A stretch of DNA of 14,046 nucleotides from Planctomycetaceae bacterium (lineage in GTDB: Bacteria; Planctomycetota; Planctomycetia; Pirellulales; Pirellulaceae): contig PANG01000088.1 in the NCBI GenBank assembly GCA_002708345.1, forward strand, positions 1 through 14,046, written 5' to 3'. Positions 1 through 7,922 of this stretch are shown here, in pieces. Both the position numbers and the translations under genes were made by a program. How positions within the stretch are numbered: the first letter of the stretch is position 1; each line of letters begins with the position of its first letter. The notes under the pieces were generated by a model. It saw nothing but the letters and a program-made list of their open reading frames with translations, did not search any database and was not told the origin of the DNA.

Positions 1-1902
1 GTCACCGCGACTCCAGAACACAACGCCATCGTCTGGAGACGGGAACCACCAATCGTCCCGGCCTTTTCCCTGGATCACCAAGCCTCTATTGGACTGGTCG
101 TCTACGGGCCAGGCAACAACCGGATTGTTACCGCCACCACCACAGGGACGGTCCATCTCTGGAACGCCACCAGCGGTGAATCGATTTCCGGACTTTCCAC
201 CGCCAACATACGAGCCACGAAGGTCATCTTTCGCCCGGATGGTGGCCAGCTTGCGACACTTACAACGGATCGCACAATTCACATCTGGAATGCCGCAGAT
301 GGTGACCAGCTGCAGCAGTTCGGGCCACTCCCCGGCCCGGTCACGGCGTTTGCTTTTCATCCAACCGACTCATTGCTGTTTACCGCCAGCCTCGCAAAAA
401 CTAAACCGACAACCAGCCTCGTCCAGGCCTGGGAAGTCCAGCGCGGAAAAACGGTCGGCAATCCCCTTCCAGTGAAGGGGATTATTCGCTCAATGACGAT
501 GCATCCCGATGGTCACCGCGTCCTTCTCCATGTCAGGGATGCCACCGGCAATGGTTCCCATGTCCAGTTCTGGGATATTGAGAAGGGCCACCCGGTTGGC
601 GATCCATTCGTGCACCGGGATCCCGTCGCCGGCGCCGAACTGAATTCGTCCGGCTCCCTTCTTTTGACGAGCGGTACGGACGGTACGGTACGGTTGTCGG
701 ATACGACGACTGGGAAAACCATCGGTTCGCCATTCCGGCATACAGATCCCATCCGTGATATGCAATTCAGTCATCACGGCCGGTTCTTTGCAACCGCCAC
801 CACCGCTGGCAGGGTCCAACTCTGGAGTTCCACCAGCGGTTTCCCCTTGATGATTCCGATCGACGTTGGCCCCTCCCTTGTCGGTGTTCGTTTTCATCCA
901 TCTGACCAGGAACTCATGATCCTGGCCGGACGAACCATCCGTTTCATCAAGCTCAACGGCAAGGCGATTTCCCCGGAAGCCGCGGCCCTTGTGGTTTCCG
1001 CATTCAGCGGCCATCGCCTCGACAAGCAGGGTTTACCGATACCTCTGGGCCCGCAGGAATCGTCCACGGCACTTCAACAGGTGAGTACCCGCTACCCTGA
1101 TTTATCTTCGACACCCCAGAGACTGTTATTCGTTTGGAACCAGCGCCATGGGACCCACGTCCCCGCTTCATTCTGGGAATCGCGTCTGGAGTTAATCACC
1201 GGACTGCTCGAGGAGACAAGCCAGGCATATGTCCAATACTACCTCTACATGCAGCGTGCCCGCGTTCATGTCGAGTTGGAAGACTACCAGGCCGCTCTTG
1301 CGGACCTTCAATCCAGTCATCGCCGGGCCCGGCCCGATTTCTCCAGGGGATCCTATTCGCTGCCTCTTTTTCAGCGTGCATGCCTGGCAGCATTCCTGGG
1401 TCACAACGACATCTACAAGGAGACATACAACGAGATGATCGATTCCCTCGATCCACTCAATCCCTATGATGCTCCGCGGACGGCAACCGCGAATTGCCTT
1501 TCCGCAAGCGGCCACGGCAACCTGGATCTCTCCCTACAGCTGGCCTCCCGCAGCGTGGTTGGAAATCCGGCCAACCTGCAATCCTATCTTGGATTTGGCC
1601 TGGCACTTCATCGCTCAGGAAACAATTCGTCCAGTCGCACCCTGGTGACTCGCCTCTTGTCCCGGCGACCGGGAAACACCCACCTGCTCACCGCCCTTCG
1701 CCTTGTCAGGATGCTGGCCATGATTGCCGATGGGGAGCGCGACCAGGCTGCCGCTCAAATGGAACTGTCACGTGTCCGGATTGATGACCTGCCAGCTCTC
1801 ACCAGTGGGAGACTCGGCAACAACTGGCATGAGCGACTGATCGTGGAGTTGCTTGCTGCAGAAGTCGAGGAGAAGCTGCAAACACCACCGGACGCACCCT
1901 AG
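1..1902 (+). CDS. WD40-repeat protein with TPR-like C-terminus (5' partial)
   Basis: The reading frame is open from base 1, so the gene starts outside the window; 633 residues are visible. Beta-propeller blades end in WD-like positions at residues W12, W54, W96, W144, W191, S233, W275 and about 317. The spacing of 42-48 residues is typical of WD40 repeats (examples: TVHLWNATSG, TIHIWNAADG, VQLWSSTSG). From about residue 400 to 590 the protein is helical with TPR-like stretches such as YQAALADLQ. This order (WD40 propeller, then TPR-like tail) is common in planctomycete proteins that begin with a serine/threonine kinase domain. A kinase domain upstream is therefore likely but not seen. The role is probably scaffolding or signalling through protein-protein contacts; no enzyme motif is visible. 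The methionine at base 373 is internal, because WD40 blades continue upstream of it. The stop codon overlaps that of the convergent gene. Confidence 0.85.
   Translation, partial: VTATPEHNAIVWRREPPIVPAFSLDHQASIGLVVYGPGNNRIVTATTTGTVHLWNATSGESISGLSTANIRATKVIFRPDGGQLATLTTDRTIHIWNAADGDQLQQFGPLPGPVTAFAFHPTDSLLFTASLAKTKPTTSLVQAWEVQRGKTVGNPLPVKGIIRSMTMHPDGHRVLLHVRDATGNGSHVQFWDIEKGHPVGDPFVHRDPVAGAELNSSGSLLLTSGTDGTVRLSDTTTGKTIGSPFRHTDPIRDMQFSHHGRFFATATTAGRVQLWSSTSGFPLMIPIDVGPSLVGVRFHPSDQELMILAGRTIRFIKLNGKAISPEAAALVVSAFSGHRLDKQGLPIPLGPQESSTALQQVSTRYPDLSSTPQRLLFVWNQRHGTHVPASFWESRLELITGLLEETSQAYVQYYLYMQRARVHVELEDYQAALADLQSSHRRARPDFSRGSYSLPLFQRACLAAFLGHNDIYKETYNEMIDSLDPLNPYDAPRTATANCLSASGHGNLDLSLQLASRSVVGNPANLQSYLGFGLALHRSGNNSSSRTLVTRLLSRRPGNTHLLTALRLVRMLAMIADGERDQAAAQMELSRVRIDDLPALTSGRLGNNWHERLIVELLAAEVEEKLQTPPDAP
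130..177 (+). repeat. Direct repeat copy 1 inside the WD40 region
   Basis: This 48-base segment matches bases 793-840 at 40 of 48 positions by hand alignment. Both begin accgccaccacc and end ccaccagcggt. The copies lie 663 bases apart, exactly 221 codons, so they are in the same frame. They encode the corresponding end of a WD40 blade (TATTTGTVHLWNATSG here). This looks like an internal blade duplication, not a mobile repeat. Confidence 0.7.
793..840 (+). repeat. Direct repeat copy 2 inside the WD40 region
   Basis: Partner of the segment at 130-177, 40 of 48 bases identical. It encodes TATTAGRVQLWSSTSG, the end of the blade whose tryptophan is residue 275 of the visible protein. The blades between the two copies match each other less closely at the DNA level. 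Confidence 0.7.
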
Positions 1903-2510
1903 AGCTGGAGTGCTTCCATGAAACGGGCTACACGTTCACTGGCAGGGCCCGGTGAACGCGGTGACACATCCCCCTCGGCTCCCTCCACCTGCAGGCAGAT
2001 AAAGACCGGGCCCGGCTGGTTGATGACCTCCTGACAACGTGCCGCCCAGTCATCCAGGGCAGTGAATTCAAAAACCGACGTGAAACCACAGGCTCGTGCC
2101 ATGTCTGCAAAACAAAGCGATTCTCCATCCTCTCGTCGGGCTGCCGCAGCCGCCGTTGCCTGGCCCCCGGTAACCTCATAGATCCCGTTTTCCACCACCA
2201 CCAGGACCAGGTTTTCCGCCCCCGCAGCGGTGATCGTGACCAGGCTTCCCAGGTTCATCAACATGCATCCATCGCCGTTGCAGATGATCACCCGCCGTGC
2301 CGGCTGCGCCAGTGCCACCACTAGTCCCAGGGACGGAGCCTGTCCCATGCTTGAGGGAACATAGACGAAATCGAGAGGGGAAGGATCCAGCTTTGCCCAC
2401 TCCCGGGCAGCCCCCATCGTGGAGATCACGACGGAATCCTGGCTGTGTGCCTGCAATACCCGGAGGGCCTCGGGAAGCAGCATCTGGGAGTGTATTGAGT
2501 TTGAAGCCAT
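1899..2510 (-). CDS. ThDP-dependent decarboxylase, PP-domain (beta/ComE-like) subunit
   Basis: A 203-residue protein equivalent to the C-terminal half of phosphonopyruvate decarboxylase, or the beta subunit of sulfopyruvate decarboxylase. It carries the diphosphate/Mg2+-binding motif of thiamine-diphosphate enzymes: GDG at 79-81 with the downstream Asn at 108 (ENGIYEVTGGQAT), after the family segment SMGQAPSLGLVVAL at 54-67. It should pair with the subunit encoded immediately upstream to build the active site at the dimer interface, decarboxylating a 2-oxo acid. No signal peptide is seen, so it is cytoplasmic. Its ATG lies 17 bases after the partner's stop with no strong Shine-Dalgarno, suggesting co-translation. 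Family membership is clear. The substrate (sulfopyruvate, phosphonopyruvate or another oxo acid) cannot be told from sequence, so I give no gene symbol. Confidence 0.85.
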   Translation of the reverse strand: MASNSIHSQMLLPEALRVLQAHSQDSVVISTMGAAREWAKLDPSPLDFVYVPSSMGQAPSLGLVVALAQPARRVIICNGDGCMLMNLGSLVTITAAGAENLVLVVVENGIYEVTGGQATAAAAARREDGESLCFADMARACGFTSVFEFTALDDWAARCQEVINQPGPVFICLQVEGAEGDVSPRSPGPASERVARFMEALQL

Positions 2511-2527
2511 GAGTTTTTTGTGACTTT

Positions 2528-3016
2528 TCAGGCACGTCCCTCCGCCATCAACACGATACCGGCATGCCCCCCCTGCTGGCAGCTTCGGTAATGCTCCTGA
2601 AGCAATGGCTTCTTTGCAACTTCGTCGATAAACACCGAAGGAATATCCCAGGCAGCCAGAATCGGTTCAGTGAAACGCAGGCAGGTGTCCCCAGGAAGAG
2701 TCTCCGAGTTCAGGTAACTCCGGTAACCCACAATACCGAATAACGGTAAACCATAATCATGTACCGCGTTTCGTAACGCATCCCCCGATTCGAACATCCC
2801 GGTGCACTGGATCACCACCAACGGTCGTGCCCCCCCCAGGTAAAGCCCCGCGGCGATGGCCCAGGCCTCTCCCTCGCGACAGACCTGCACAAGCTCGACT
2901 TGATCGCTCCGCGTGAACGCATCATCCCACTCCCCGAACGTACTATCTGGAATCCAGACGACGTGGGTAATACCCAGCTCAAGGAGCAGATCGACCATCT
3001 CCTCACCGCTGTACAT
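2528..3016 (-). CDS. ThDP-dependent decarboxylase, PYR-domain (alpha/ComD-like) subunit
   Basis: A 162-residue protein corresponding to the N-terminal pyrimidine-binding domain of thiamine-diphosphate decarboxylases, close to the usual size of sulfopyruvate decarboxylase alpha. Visible family signatures are ITHVVWIPDSTFGEW near residues 16-30, and CREGEAWAIAAGLYLGG at 46-62. By alignment with the NEG motif of phosphonopyruvate decarboxylase, E48 in the second signature is the likely glutamate that activates the cofactor. ATG at 3016 is chosen over an in-frame GTG at 3094 because an aagggatt Shine-Dalgarno-like sequence precedes it and because the homologous region begins right after it. It is first in a two-gene operon with the PP-domain subunit and diverges from the M29 peptidase gene. 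No phosphonate or sulfonate pathway gene is adjacent. Confidence 0.83.
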   Translation of the reverse strand: MYSGEEMVDLLLELGITHVVWIPDSTFGEWDDAFTRSDQVELVQVCREGEAWAIAAGLYLGGARPLVVIQCTGMFESGDALRNAVHDYGLPLFGIVGYRSYLNSETLPGDTCLRFTEPILAAWDIPSVFIDEVAKKPLLQEHYRSCQQGGHAGIVLMAEGRA

Positions 3017-3209
3017 TCTGCAATCCCTTCCCGAGCTCTGGTGATCCGGCTGGCTGGCTAGAATTGTAATGGATACGAACGCCACTGGTAGCACCTGACT
3101 GACCGGTAGAAGCCCGGGAGGCCTGCTGATACGATAACGGGCATTCCTGTACCGGCCCCGCGCGATGTGGCCGGCCTGACCTCATCTATTTCATGGAACA
3201 CCTGGTAAC
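3017..3209. promoter_or_regulatory. Divergent intergenic region between decarboxylase and M29 peptidase genes
   Basis: This 193-base gap must hold the promoters of both divergent transcription units. On the minus strand a TACAAT box at 3068-3063 could be a -10 element for the decarboxylase pair, about 47 bases before its ATG, but no good -35 was found at the right distance. No convincing plus-strand promoter was recognised. No operator palindrome or riboswitch was evident by eye. Confidence 0.3.
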
Positions 3210-4325
3210 ATGCCTGATCCACGCTACGCGGAACTCGCCGGGAAACTGGTCACTAATTCCTGCCAGATCAAGGAGGGCGAGAAGGTTCTTATCGAGGCCT
3301 TCGACCTGCCCGAATTAATGGTAGTGGCGCTTGTCCGCGCCGTCCGGGCAGCAGGGGGTGTTCCCTTTGTCACACTCAAGAACAACCGCGTCCTGCGGGA
3401 GCTCTATCGCGAGGCAACTGCCGAACAAATGCAACTGGCGGGCGAGGTGGAACTGTCGCTGATGAAACAGATGGACGCCTACATTGCCATGCGTGGGAGC
3501 ACAAACATCGCGGAGATGTCTGATGTCCCCTCCGACAACATGCAGCTTTACCAGACCCACTGGCTCCAGCCGGTTCATTTCCAGGAGCGGGTGCCAAACA
3601 CGAAATGGGTTGTCCTCCGCTGGCCCACAGCTTCAATGGCCCAGCAAGCGGAGATGTCGAGCGAGCAATTCGAGGATTTTTACTTCGATGTCTGCTGCCT
3701 TGATTACCGGAAGATGGGAGAGGCGATCGAACCGCTCAGGGAGTTGATGAACCGGACCGACCGCGTTCGGCTAACTGGGCCTGACACCGACCTTCGCTTC
3801 TCCATCAAGGACATTCCGGCCATCGCCTGCTCCGGAGACCGAAATATTCCCGACGGGGAATGCTTCACCGCACCAGTACGGGATTCAATTGAGGGACATA
3901 TCCACTTCAATGCCCGCACCCTTTACCACGGCACCATCTTCAGTGATGTCCGCCTGGAATTTAAGGGAGGGAAGGTCGTGGGAGCAACGTCCAACAATAC
4001 CGATAAACTCAACGAGATCCTGGACAGTGACGAGGGCGCGAGATACGTGGGCGAGTTCGCGATTGCCTTTAACCCCCTGATCCGGGAACCGATGCTCGAT
4101 ATTCTTTTTGATGAGAAGATTGACGGCAGCTTCCATTTCACGCCCGGCAACGCCTATGACGAGGCAGACAATGGCAACCGTTCCGAGGTGCACTGGGACA
4201 TGGTGATGATCCAGCGGGCCGAGCATGGTGGAGGGGAGATCATCTTTGACGACGTGGTGATCCGCAAGGACGGGCGATTCGTGCTGCCTGAACTGGAAGG
4301 ACTCAATCCAGAGAACCTCACCTAG
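3210..4325 (+). CDS. M29 family metallopeptidase (aminopeptidase T/AmpS-like)
   Basis: A 371-residue cytoplasmic metallo-aminopeptidase of family M29, which removes N-terminal residues from peptides using a two-metal site. The C-terminal half contains the expected ligand set in order: E217 in [11 protein letters not shown]282 in [12 protein letters not shown]309 in [11 protein letters not shown] with Tyr316, and H328/D330 in [10 protein letters not shown]. These match the AmpS/AmpT pattern of Glu, Glu, His, Tyr, His-x-Asp. Length fits the family (about 360-415). No signal peptide is present. The ATG at 3210 has only a weak upstream purine stretch. The gene diverges from the decarboxylase operon and ends 9 bases from the stop of the convergent dehydrogenase gene. 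All metal ligands are present, so the enzyme is probably active; substrate preference is unknown. Confidence 0.9.
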   Translation: MPDPRYAELAGKLVTNSCQIKEGEKVLIEAFDLPELMVVALVRAVRAAGGVPFVTLKNNRVLRELYREATAEQMQLAGEVELSLMKQMDAYIAMRGSTNIAEMSDVPSDNMQLYQTHWLQPVHFQERVPNTKWVVLRWPTASMAQQAEMSSEQFEDFYFDVCCLDYRKMGEAIEPLRELMNRTDRVRLTGPDTDLRFSIKDIPAIACSGDRNIPDGECFTAPVRDSIEGHIHFNARTLYHGTIFSDVRLEFKGGKVVGATSNNTDKLNEILDSDEGARYVGEFAIAFNPLIREPMLDILFDEKIDGSFHFTPGNAYDEADNGNRSEVHWDMVMIQRAEHGGGEIIFDDVVIRKDGRFVLPELEGLNPENLT

Positions 4326-4334
4326 CTCTCCGGT

Positions 4335-7300
4335 CTAATCCTCCGCACCAGTCTCCTCGACTTCTTCCAGCTGCAGGATCCACTCCCGCAGCAGTTTCAC
4401 CGCCCGCTGGTCAACGACCGTGGTTCCCAGTTGTGGCATCTGGCCTTTTCCCCGGCGTGAAACCCTTTCCAGCAAAACCGAACGCGACGGATCCCCTGGC
4501 GCAACGAGGCGAGCGTCCTGAATGCCAAAGCTGTCATGAAGCGGCTTCACGTCCACGATCTTCATCCCCGACAGACCGACCGAGGAGAGCAGGTTCATCT
4601 GGGCGTTTCCCCCCCCCGCACCGACGTGACACTGCGCGCAGTTGGATTCCAGGTACGCCGACACCCGCTTCTCGAGCGGTTGCGACTCATCATAGGGATT
4701 AACCATGCGTGTGTACTCGCCTGGATCGTGTGCCAGCACGGTCGACAAGGCAACTGTTCGCTGGGACGAGGCCTGTCCAAGTTGCTCGACATGCGCCGCA
4801 ATCACCTCCTCTTTTTCCCCCTGCCGCTGCAATTGCCCACGCAAAATCGCCCCAGCCTGCCCTCCCCAGTCCACCTCGAGTACCCCAAGTCGTTCAAACG
4901 ACAGCAGCTGGTTGTCGACCACGTTCCCATAATCAAAGTCCCGGTTAAGCTGCCGGGTTTTCAGACCCAGGACATAATTTGCAGCCCGACTGTGGCAGGT
5001 CATGCATTCCGTACGGCTCGGGTACCGCCACGTCTGTTTCCGCATCCCCGCTGCTGTCTGGACCTGGAAGATCTGCTCAGTTCCATCACGAGCGACCAGC
5101 ACGCCGTCGGTTTGCTGGTCATTCCACTGGTAGGAATAACCCACCCACTCTCCTTCTTCAAAGAGCATAAATCGCGTCTCGACCCAGCGGCGCGATTCCG
5201 GGTTCCCCTCTTCCATCTCAAGGGCAAAGGACTTGACCAGCACCGTGCCTGGCGGAAAGGACCAGTTTCCATCAGGCGAGAAACCAATCCGGTCGCCGTC
5301 ATCGGTAAGAACGACATACCGGGACTTGAACGTCCCGTCGGACCAGAGCGGTGCATTCACATCGTAGGGAATCGCTCCGGGGTGAAGCTGGTGGTTCCTG
5401 ACAGATTGAAACAGGCCACTCTTGCTGAGCCGCTGGGGAAATCGGCTATTTTTCCTCGCCTGCTGGTTTGCTTCAAAGGTATAGAATCCACCCTCCGTGC
5501 CCGCCTTGTAGTCGACAATCAGCAGTTCCCCCTCCCCGTCCGTGCCAAAACCGACAATCTGGAGCGTGGTATCCGCTACCTCTCGGTGCCAGAGAAGCTT
5601 CTCACCGTCATGACGTGCCGCCCAAATCTTCCCGGTGGAATAATCCCCGTAGATGTACGCACCCTCCAGTTCGGGAAACCTCTTCCCGTAATAGACAATT
5701 CCCCCGGTCAGCGAGCGGGCTTCCAGGTGAGAATGTTCCAGCGTCGGTTTGAGGATTGGCGTGGGGCCGCGCTGGCGGGTCAGGTAAAACGGGTGGCTCC
5801 CCTCGTAGATGCTCCATCCGTAATTTGCTCCCCGCTCGACCAGGTATGCCTGCTCCCAGAGATCCTGTCCGTTCTGAGCAACCCAGATGTGCCCCGTACG
5901 GGAATCGGTTGTCATCCGCCAGGGATTTCGGAAACCATAAGCCCAGGTTTCCGGACGGGCACCCTCCAGGTCAACAAATGGGTTGTCCGCCGGTACAGAA
6001 TAGGCTCTCCCCTCGTCGGGATGGTCCACATCAATCCGCAGCACCTTGGCAAGCAGGTGATCAAGGCCCTGTCCGGTCAGGTTGGTGTCCGAGTCGCTGG
6101 TTCCATCCCCGGAGGTAATGTAAAGCATCCCGTCATGGCCAAAGGTGACCGCTGCCCCGTTATGGCCGTTGGAAGCCCAGTGAATAATCACCTGGCTATC
6201 AATCACTTTACCCGGCGCATCACGGGAGATCGTGTGTCGAGTGATACGCACATGTTTCTCACTGTTCTCCTCGCTTAATGGCCCATCACTTCCGACATAG
6301 AAATATCCGTTTGTTTGATAATCTGGATGAAATGTCAGGCTGTAGGCCACGTCCCCGGTCTTCAACAGTGTCTCCACCTCGTCACTGTTAGCATCCCCCG
6401 TTGTCCGGCCGACGCGCTGCCCACCGGCGGGATCCTGATCAATGATGAAAAGTCGCGTGCTTCCAGGTTCCTTTTCCACGTAAACCGGGTTGGTCAGTTT
6501 CAACTGCGGCAGTGCCCTCACGACGTCGTAGGGAAGGGGTGGATCGGGCGTTCCTTTTACACGAGAACTGCTGACCGGCTGAAAAGGAGCCACGCCGTAC
6601 GCCCGGGACGTGTCCCGATCGGGCCCGGCAAACACCAACTCCCCGTACTCTTCATGCTGGTGATAGTTCCTTTCCGTCAGCGGGGCACTGCTGGAAAGGT
6701 CTGGCTCGGAAAATGTCCTGTCGTAGTCATAGCGGCAGAGAGCAAACCGCCAGCTTTCACCCGATAACGGCCGACCACCGGCACTTCGGAAATCGGTCCA
6801 GGGAATACGGCCTTCGACTTGCCACCCCTCGTCTCGATCATCCCGCTTGTTCAGAGTTCCCTTGAGAATAACGTGCGTGGCAAAATGAAAATCCCCCTTG
6901 TCAACATAATCCAGGAACATCGTCGGGGTTCGCTGGGGAATGAACATGTCCATCATGGTCCCGGCAGCATTTACCTGGAACTCGTAATAACCCTCGTGTT
7001 GACCGGACGGTTTAAAGAAAAGTTCAAAGACATCGTTGAGCCAGGTTCTTCCGTCATGTTTATCGATATCGGCAAAAAGGTCCCCATCTTCCATGTCGGC
7101 GAGGAAGTAGAGATACTCGCGATCCCACAGCAAGCGGGAACGTGTTCTTGTCCGGGGTGACCTTCGTTCGGATCCTCGCAACCAGGAGACAGCGAACGAG
7201 TCAATAAGCTCTGCCTTTTCCCATGCTCGCTCGTCTCCCTTTCCATCGATCGTGATCAGCTGATCGGTCCAGCGGCAGGTGTAACTGTCGGTCGCCAGGC

Positions 7301-7415
7301 TCACCCGTTGTGGCTCCCTACCTGAAAGCGAAGAACTGATCAGTGGGAAAAACACCAACGACAGGCATCCAACCAATCGCCAACCACGCAATTCTCGCCT
7401 GGCAATCACTTCCAT
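4335..7415 (-). CDS. PQQ-dependent sugar dehydrogenase fused to CBM9-like and diheme cytochrome c regions
   Basis: A 1026-residue exported protein. A hydrophobic N-terminal signal (about 11-31) follows an Arg-rich start. A CBM9-like sandwich spans roughly 48-265 (LWDREYLYFLADMEDGDLF). A glucose/sorbosone dehydrogenase propeller lies at about 300-650, with GHNGAAVTF around H418, GFRNPWRM around R496 and GANYGWSIYEG, resembling the His and Arg of soluble PQQ glucose dehydrogenase. A further region at about 655-850 resembles the conserved domain often found behind such propellers and carries the heme site CMTCH at 804-808. A C-terminal cytochrome c carries CAQCH at 926-930, with M993 (GQMPQLG) as likely axial ligand. 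Expected role: oxidising a sugar in the periplasm and passing electrons from PQQ to heme c. ATG at 7415 has a strong aaggag site 8 bases upstream. It probably follows the PhyH and membrane-protein genes in one operon. True substrate and PQQ occupancy are not shown by sequence. Confidence 0.88.
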   Translation of the reverse strand: MEVIARRELRGWRLVGCLSLVFFPLISSSLSGREPQRVSLATDSYTCRWTDQLITIDGKGDERAWEKAELIDSFAVSWLRGSERRSPRTRTRSRLLWDREYLYFLADMEDGDLFADIDKHDGRTWLNDVFELFFKPSGQHEGYYEFQVNAAGTMMDMFIPQRTPTMFLDYVDKGDFHFATHVILKGTLNKRDDRDEGWQVEGRIPWTDFRSAGGRPLSGESWRFALCRYDYDRTFSEPDLSSSAPLTERNYHQHEEYGELVFAGPDRDTSRAYGVAPFQPVSSSRVKGTPDPPLPYDVVRALPQLKLTNPVYVEKEPGSTRLFIIDQDPAGGQRVGRTTGDANSDEVETLLKTGDVAYSLTFHPDYQTNGYFYVGSDGPLSEENSEKHVRITRHTISRDAPGKVIDSQVIIHWASNGHNGAAVTFGHDGMLYITSGDGTSDSDTNLTGQGLDHLLAKVLRIDVDHPDEGRAYSVPADNPFVDLEGARPETWAYGFRNPWRMTTDSRTGHIWVAQNGQDLWEQAYLVERGANYGWSIYEGSHPFYLTRQRGPTPILKPTLEHSHLEARSLTGGIVYYGKRFPELEGAYIYGDYSTGKIWAARHDGEKLLWHREVADTTLQIVGFGTDGEGELLIVDYKAGTEGGFYTFEANQQARKNSRFPQRLSKSGLFQSVRNHQLHPGAIPYDVNAPLWSDGTFKSRYVVLTDDGDRIGFSPDGNWSFPPGTVLVKSFALEMEEGNPESRRWVETRFMLFEEGEWVGYSYQWNDQQTDGVLVARDGTEQIFQVQTAAGMRKQTWRYPSRTECMTCHSRAANYVLGLKTRQLNRDFDYGNVVDNQLLSFERLGVLEVDWGGQAGAILRGQLQRQGEKEEVIAAHVEQLGQASSQRTVALSTVLAHDPGEYTRMVNPYDESQPLEKRVSAYLESNCAQCHVGAGGGNAQMNLLSSVGLSGMKIVDVKPLHDSFGIQDARLVAPGDPSRSVLLERVSRRGKGQMPQLGTTVVDQRAVKLLREWILQLEEVEETGAED

Positions 7416-7529
7416 CTCTTGTCTCCTTGTACCGGATCGTGCGGATCTCGCTGTGCTTCAATTTCCCGGCCGGAGGGATTGCCGATCATCGTAACGCATG
7501 CCGGCCGGCCACACCAAAGATCTTTCCCC
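7416..7529. other. Intergenic spacer within the minus-strand gene cluster
   Basis: These 114 bases separate the small membrane protein from the dehydrogenase. They contain two copies of the self-complementary octamer ccggccgg, at 7466-7473 and 7501-7508, which could pair as an 8-bp stem with a 27-base loop. No T-run follows on the minus strand, so it does not look like an intrinsic terminator. The strong aaggag ribosome-binding site of the dehydrogenase lies at the left end. Read-through transcription is plausible. Confidence 0.4.
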
Positions 7530-7922
7530 TCAGGATTTCTCAACTCGCAGTTGTATGATTCCGCGGAGCAGTAGCGTCAGCCCGAGAATACCTCCTACCA
7601 CTGCAGCTAGCCACGCCCCAACGGAGAGATCTGCCGTGTATATCGCTGCCCCAGCACCGATCGACCCCAGCAGCCAAAGAGAACCGTAAAAGATATTCCG
7701 CCGGGCAATCTCTCCATCCTTCTGCTGGAGATACCCCGACAAAGTATCGATCATCTGGTCAGCGTCGTCCTGGTGAAGGCCGGCGTTGAGAATCCCATCG
7801 CGAATCTCCGAGAGCGTGTGTCCCTTGCGGTGAAGCAGTTCGGCCTCGGCATACAGTCGCGTTACCAGCTGCTCCTGGCTAATGTCGTGTTCTGTCGATT
7901 CGTTCGCCGGATCCGCGCCCAT
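7530..7922 (-). CDS. Small two-helix membrane protein of unknown function
   Basis: A 130-residue protein that I do not recognise as a named family. The N-terminal 65 residues are soluble and helical. They include a short helix-turn-helix-like pattern, KGHTLSEIRDGILNAGLHQ at about 33-51, followed by acidic DDADQMIDTL. This kind of segment is often seen ahead of membrane anchors in small bacterial proteins. Two hydrophobic helices follow at about 77-96 and 101-124, ending in a short charged tail. ATG at 7922 forms TGATG with the stop of the upstream PhyH gene (one-base overlap), implying translational coupling. A GTG one codon earlier is possible. An aggacaggag purine stretch lies just upstream. 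A membrane-associated partner or accessory role is inference only. Confidence 0.7.
   Translation of the reverse strand: MGADPANESTEHDISQEQLVTRLYAEAELLHRKGHTLSEIRDGILNAGLHQDDADQMIDTLSGYLQQKDGEIARRNIFYGSLWLLGSIGAGAAIYTADLSVGAWLAAVVGGILGLTLLLRGIIQLRVEKS

Noticed and set aside
373..1902. The WD40 gene starting at the ATG at base 373
   Set aside because: The frame is open back to base 1, and residues encoded upstream continue the same WD40 periodicity (W12, W54, W96).
3017..3094. In-frame GTG at 3094 as the start of the decarboxylase alpha subunit
   Set aside because: It would add 26 residues with no family similarity, while the ATG at 3016 has a Shine-Dalgarno-like sequence and sits at the start of the conserved domain.
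4536..6278. A 580-codon open frame on the plus strand, antisense to the dehydrogenase
   Set aside because: The minus strand here encodes an unmistakable GSDH/cytochrome c protein. The antisense translation shows no domain, signal or composition of a real protein, and long antisense frames are common in GC-rich genes.
7466..7508. The paired ccggccgg octamers as an intrinsic terminator
   Set aside because: The loop is 27 bases and no T-run follows on the minus strand. Each octamer is self-complementary, and such words are expected in GC-rich DNA.
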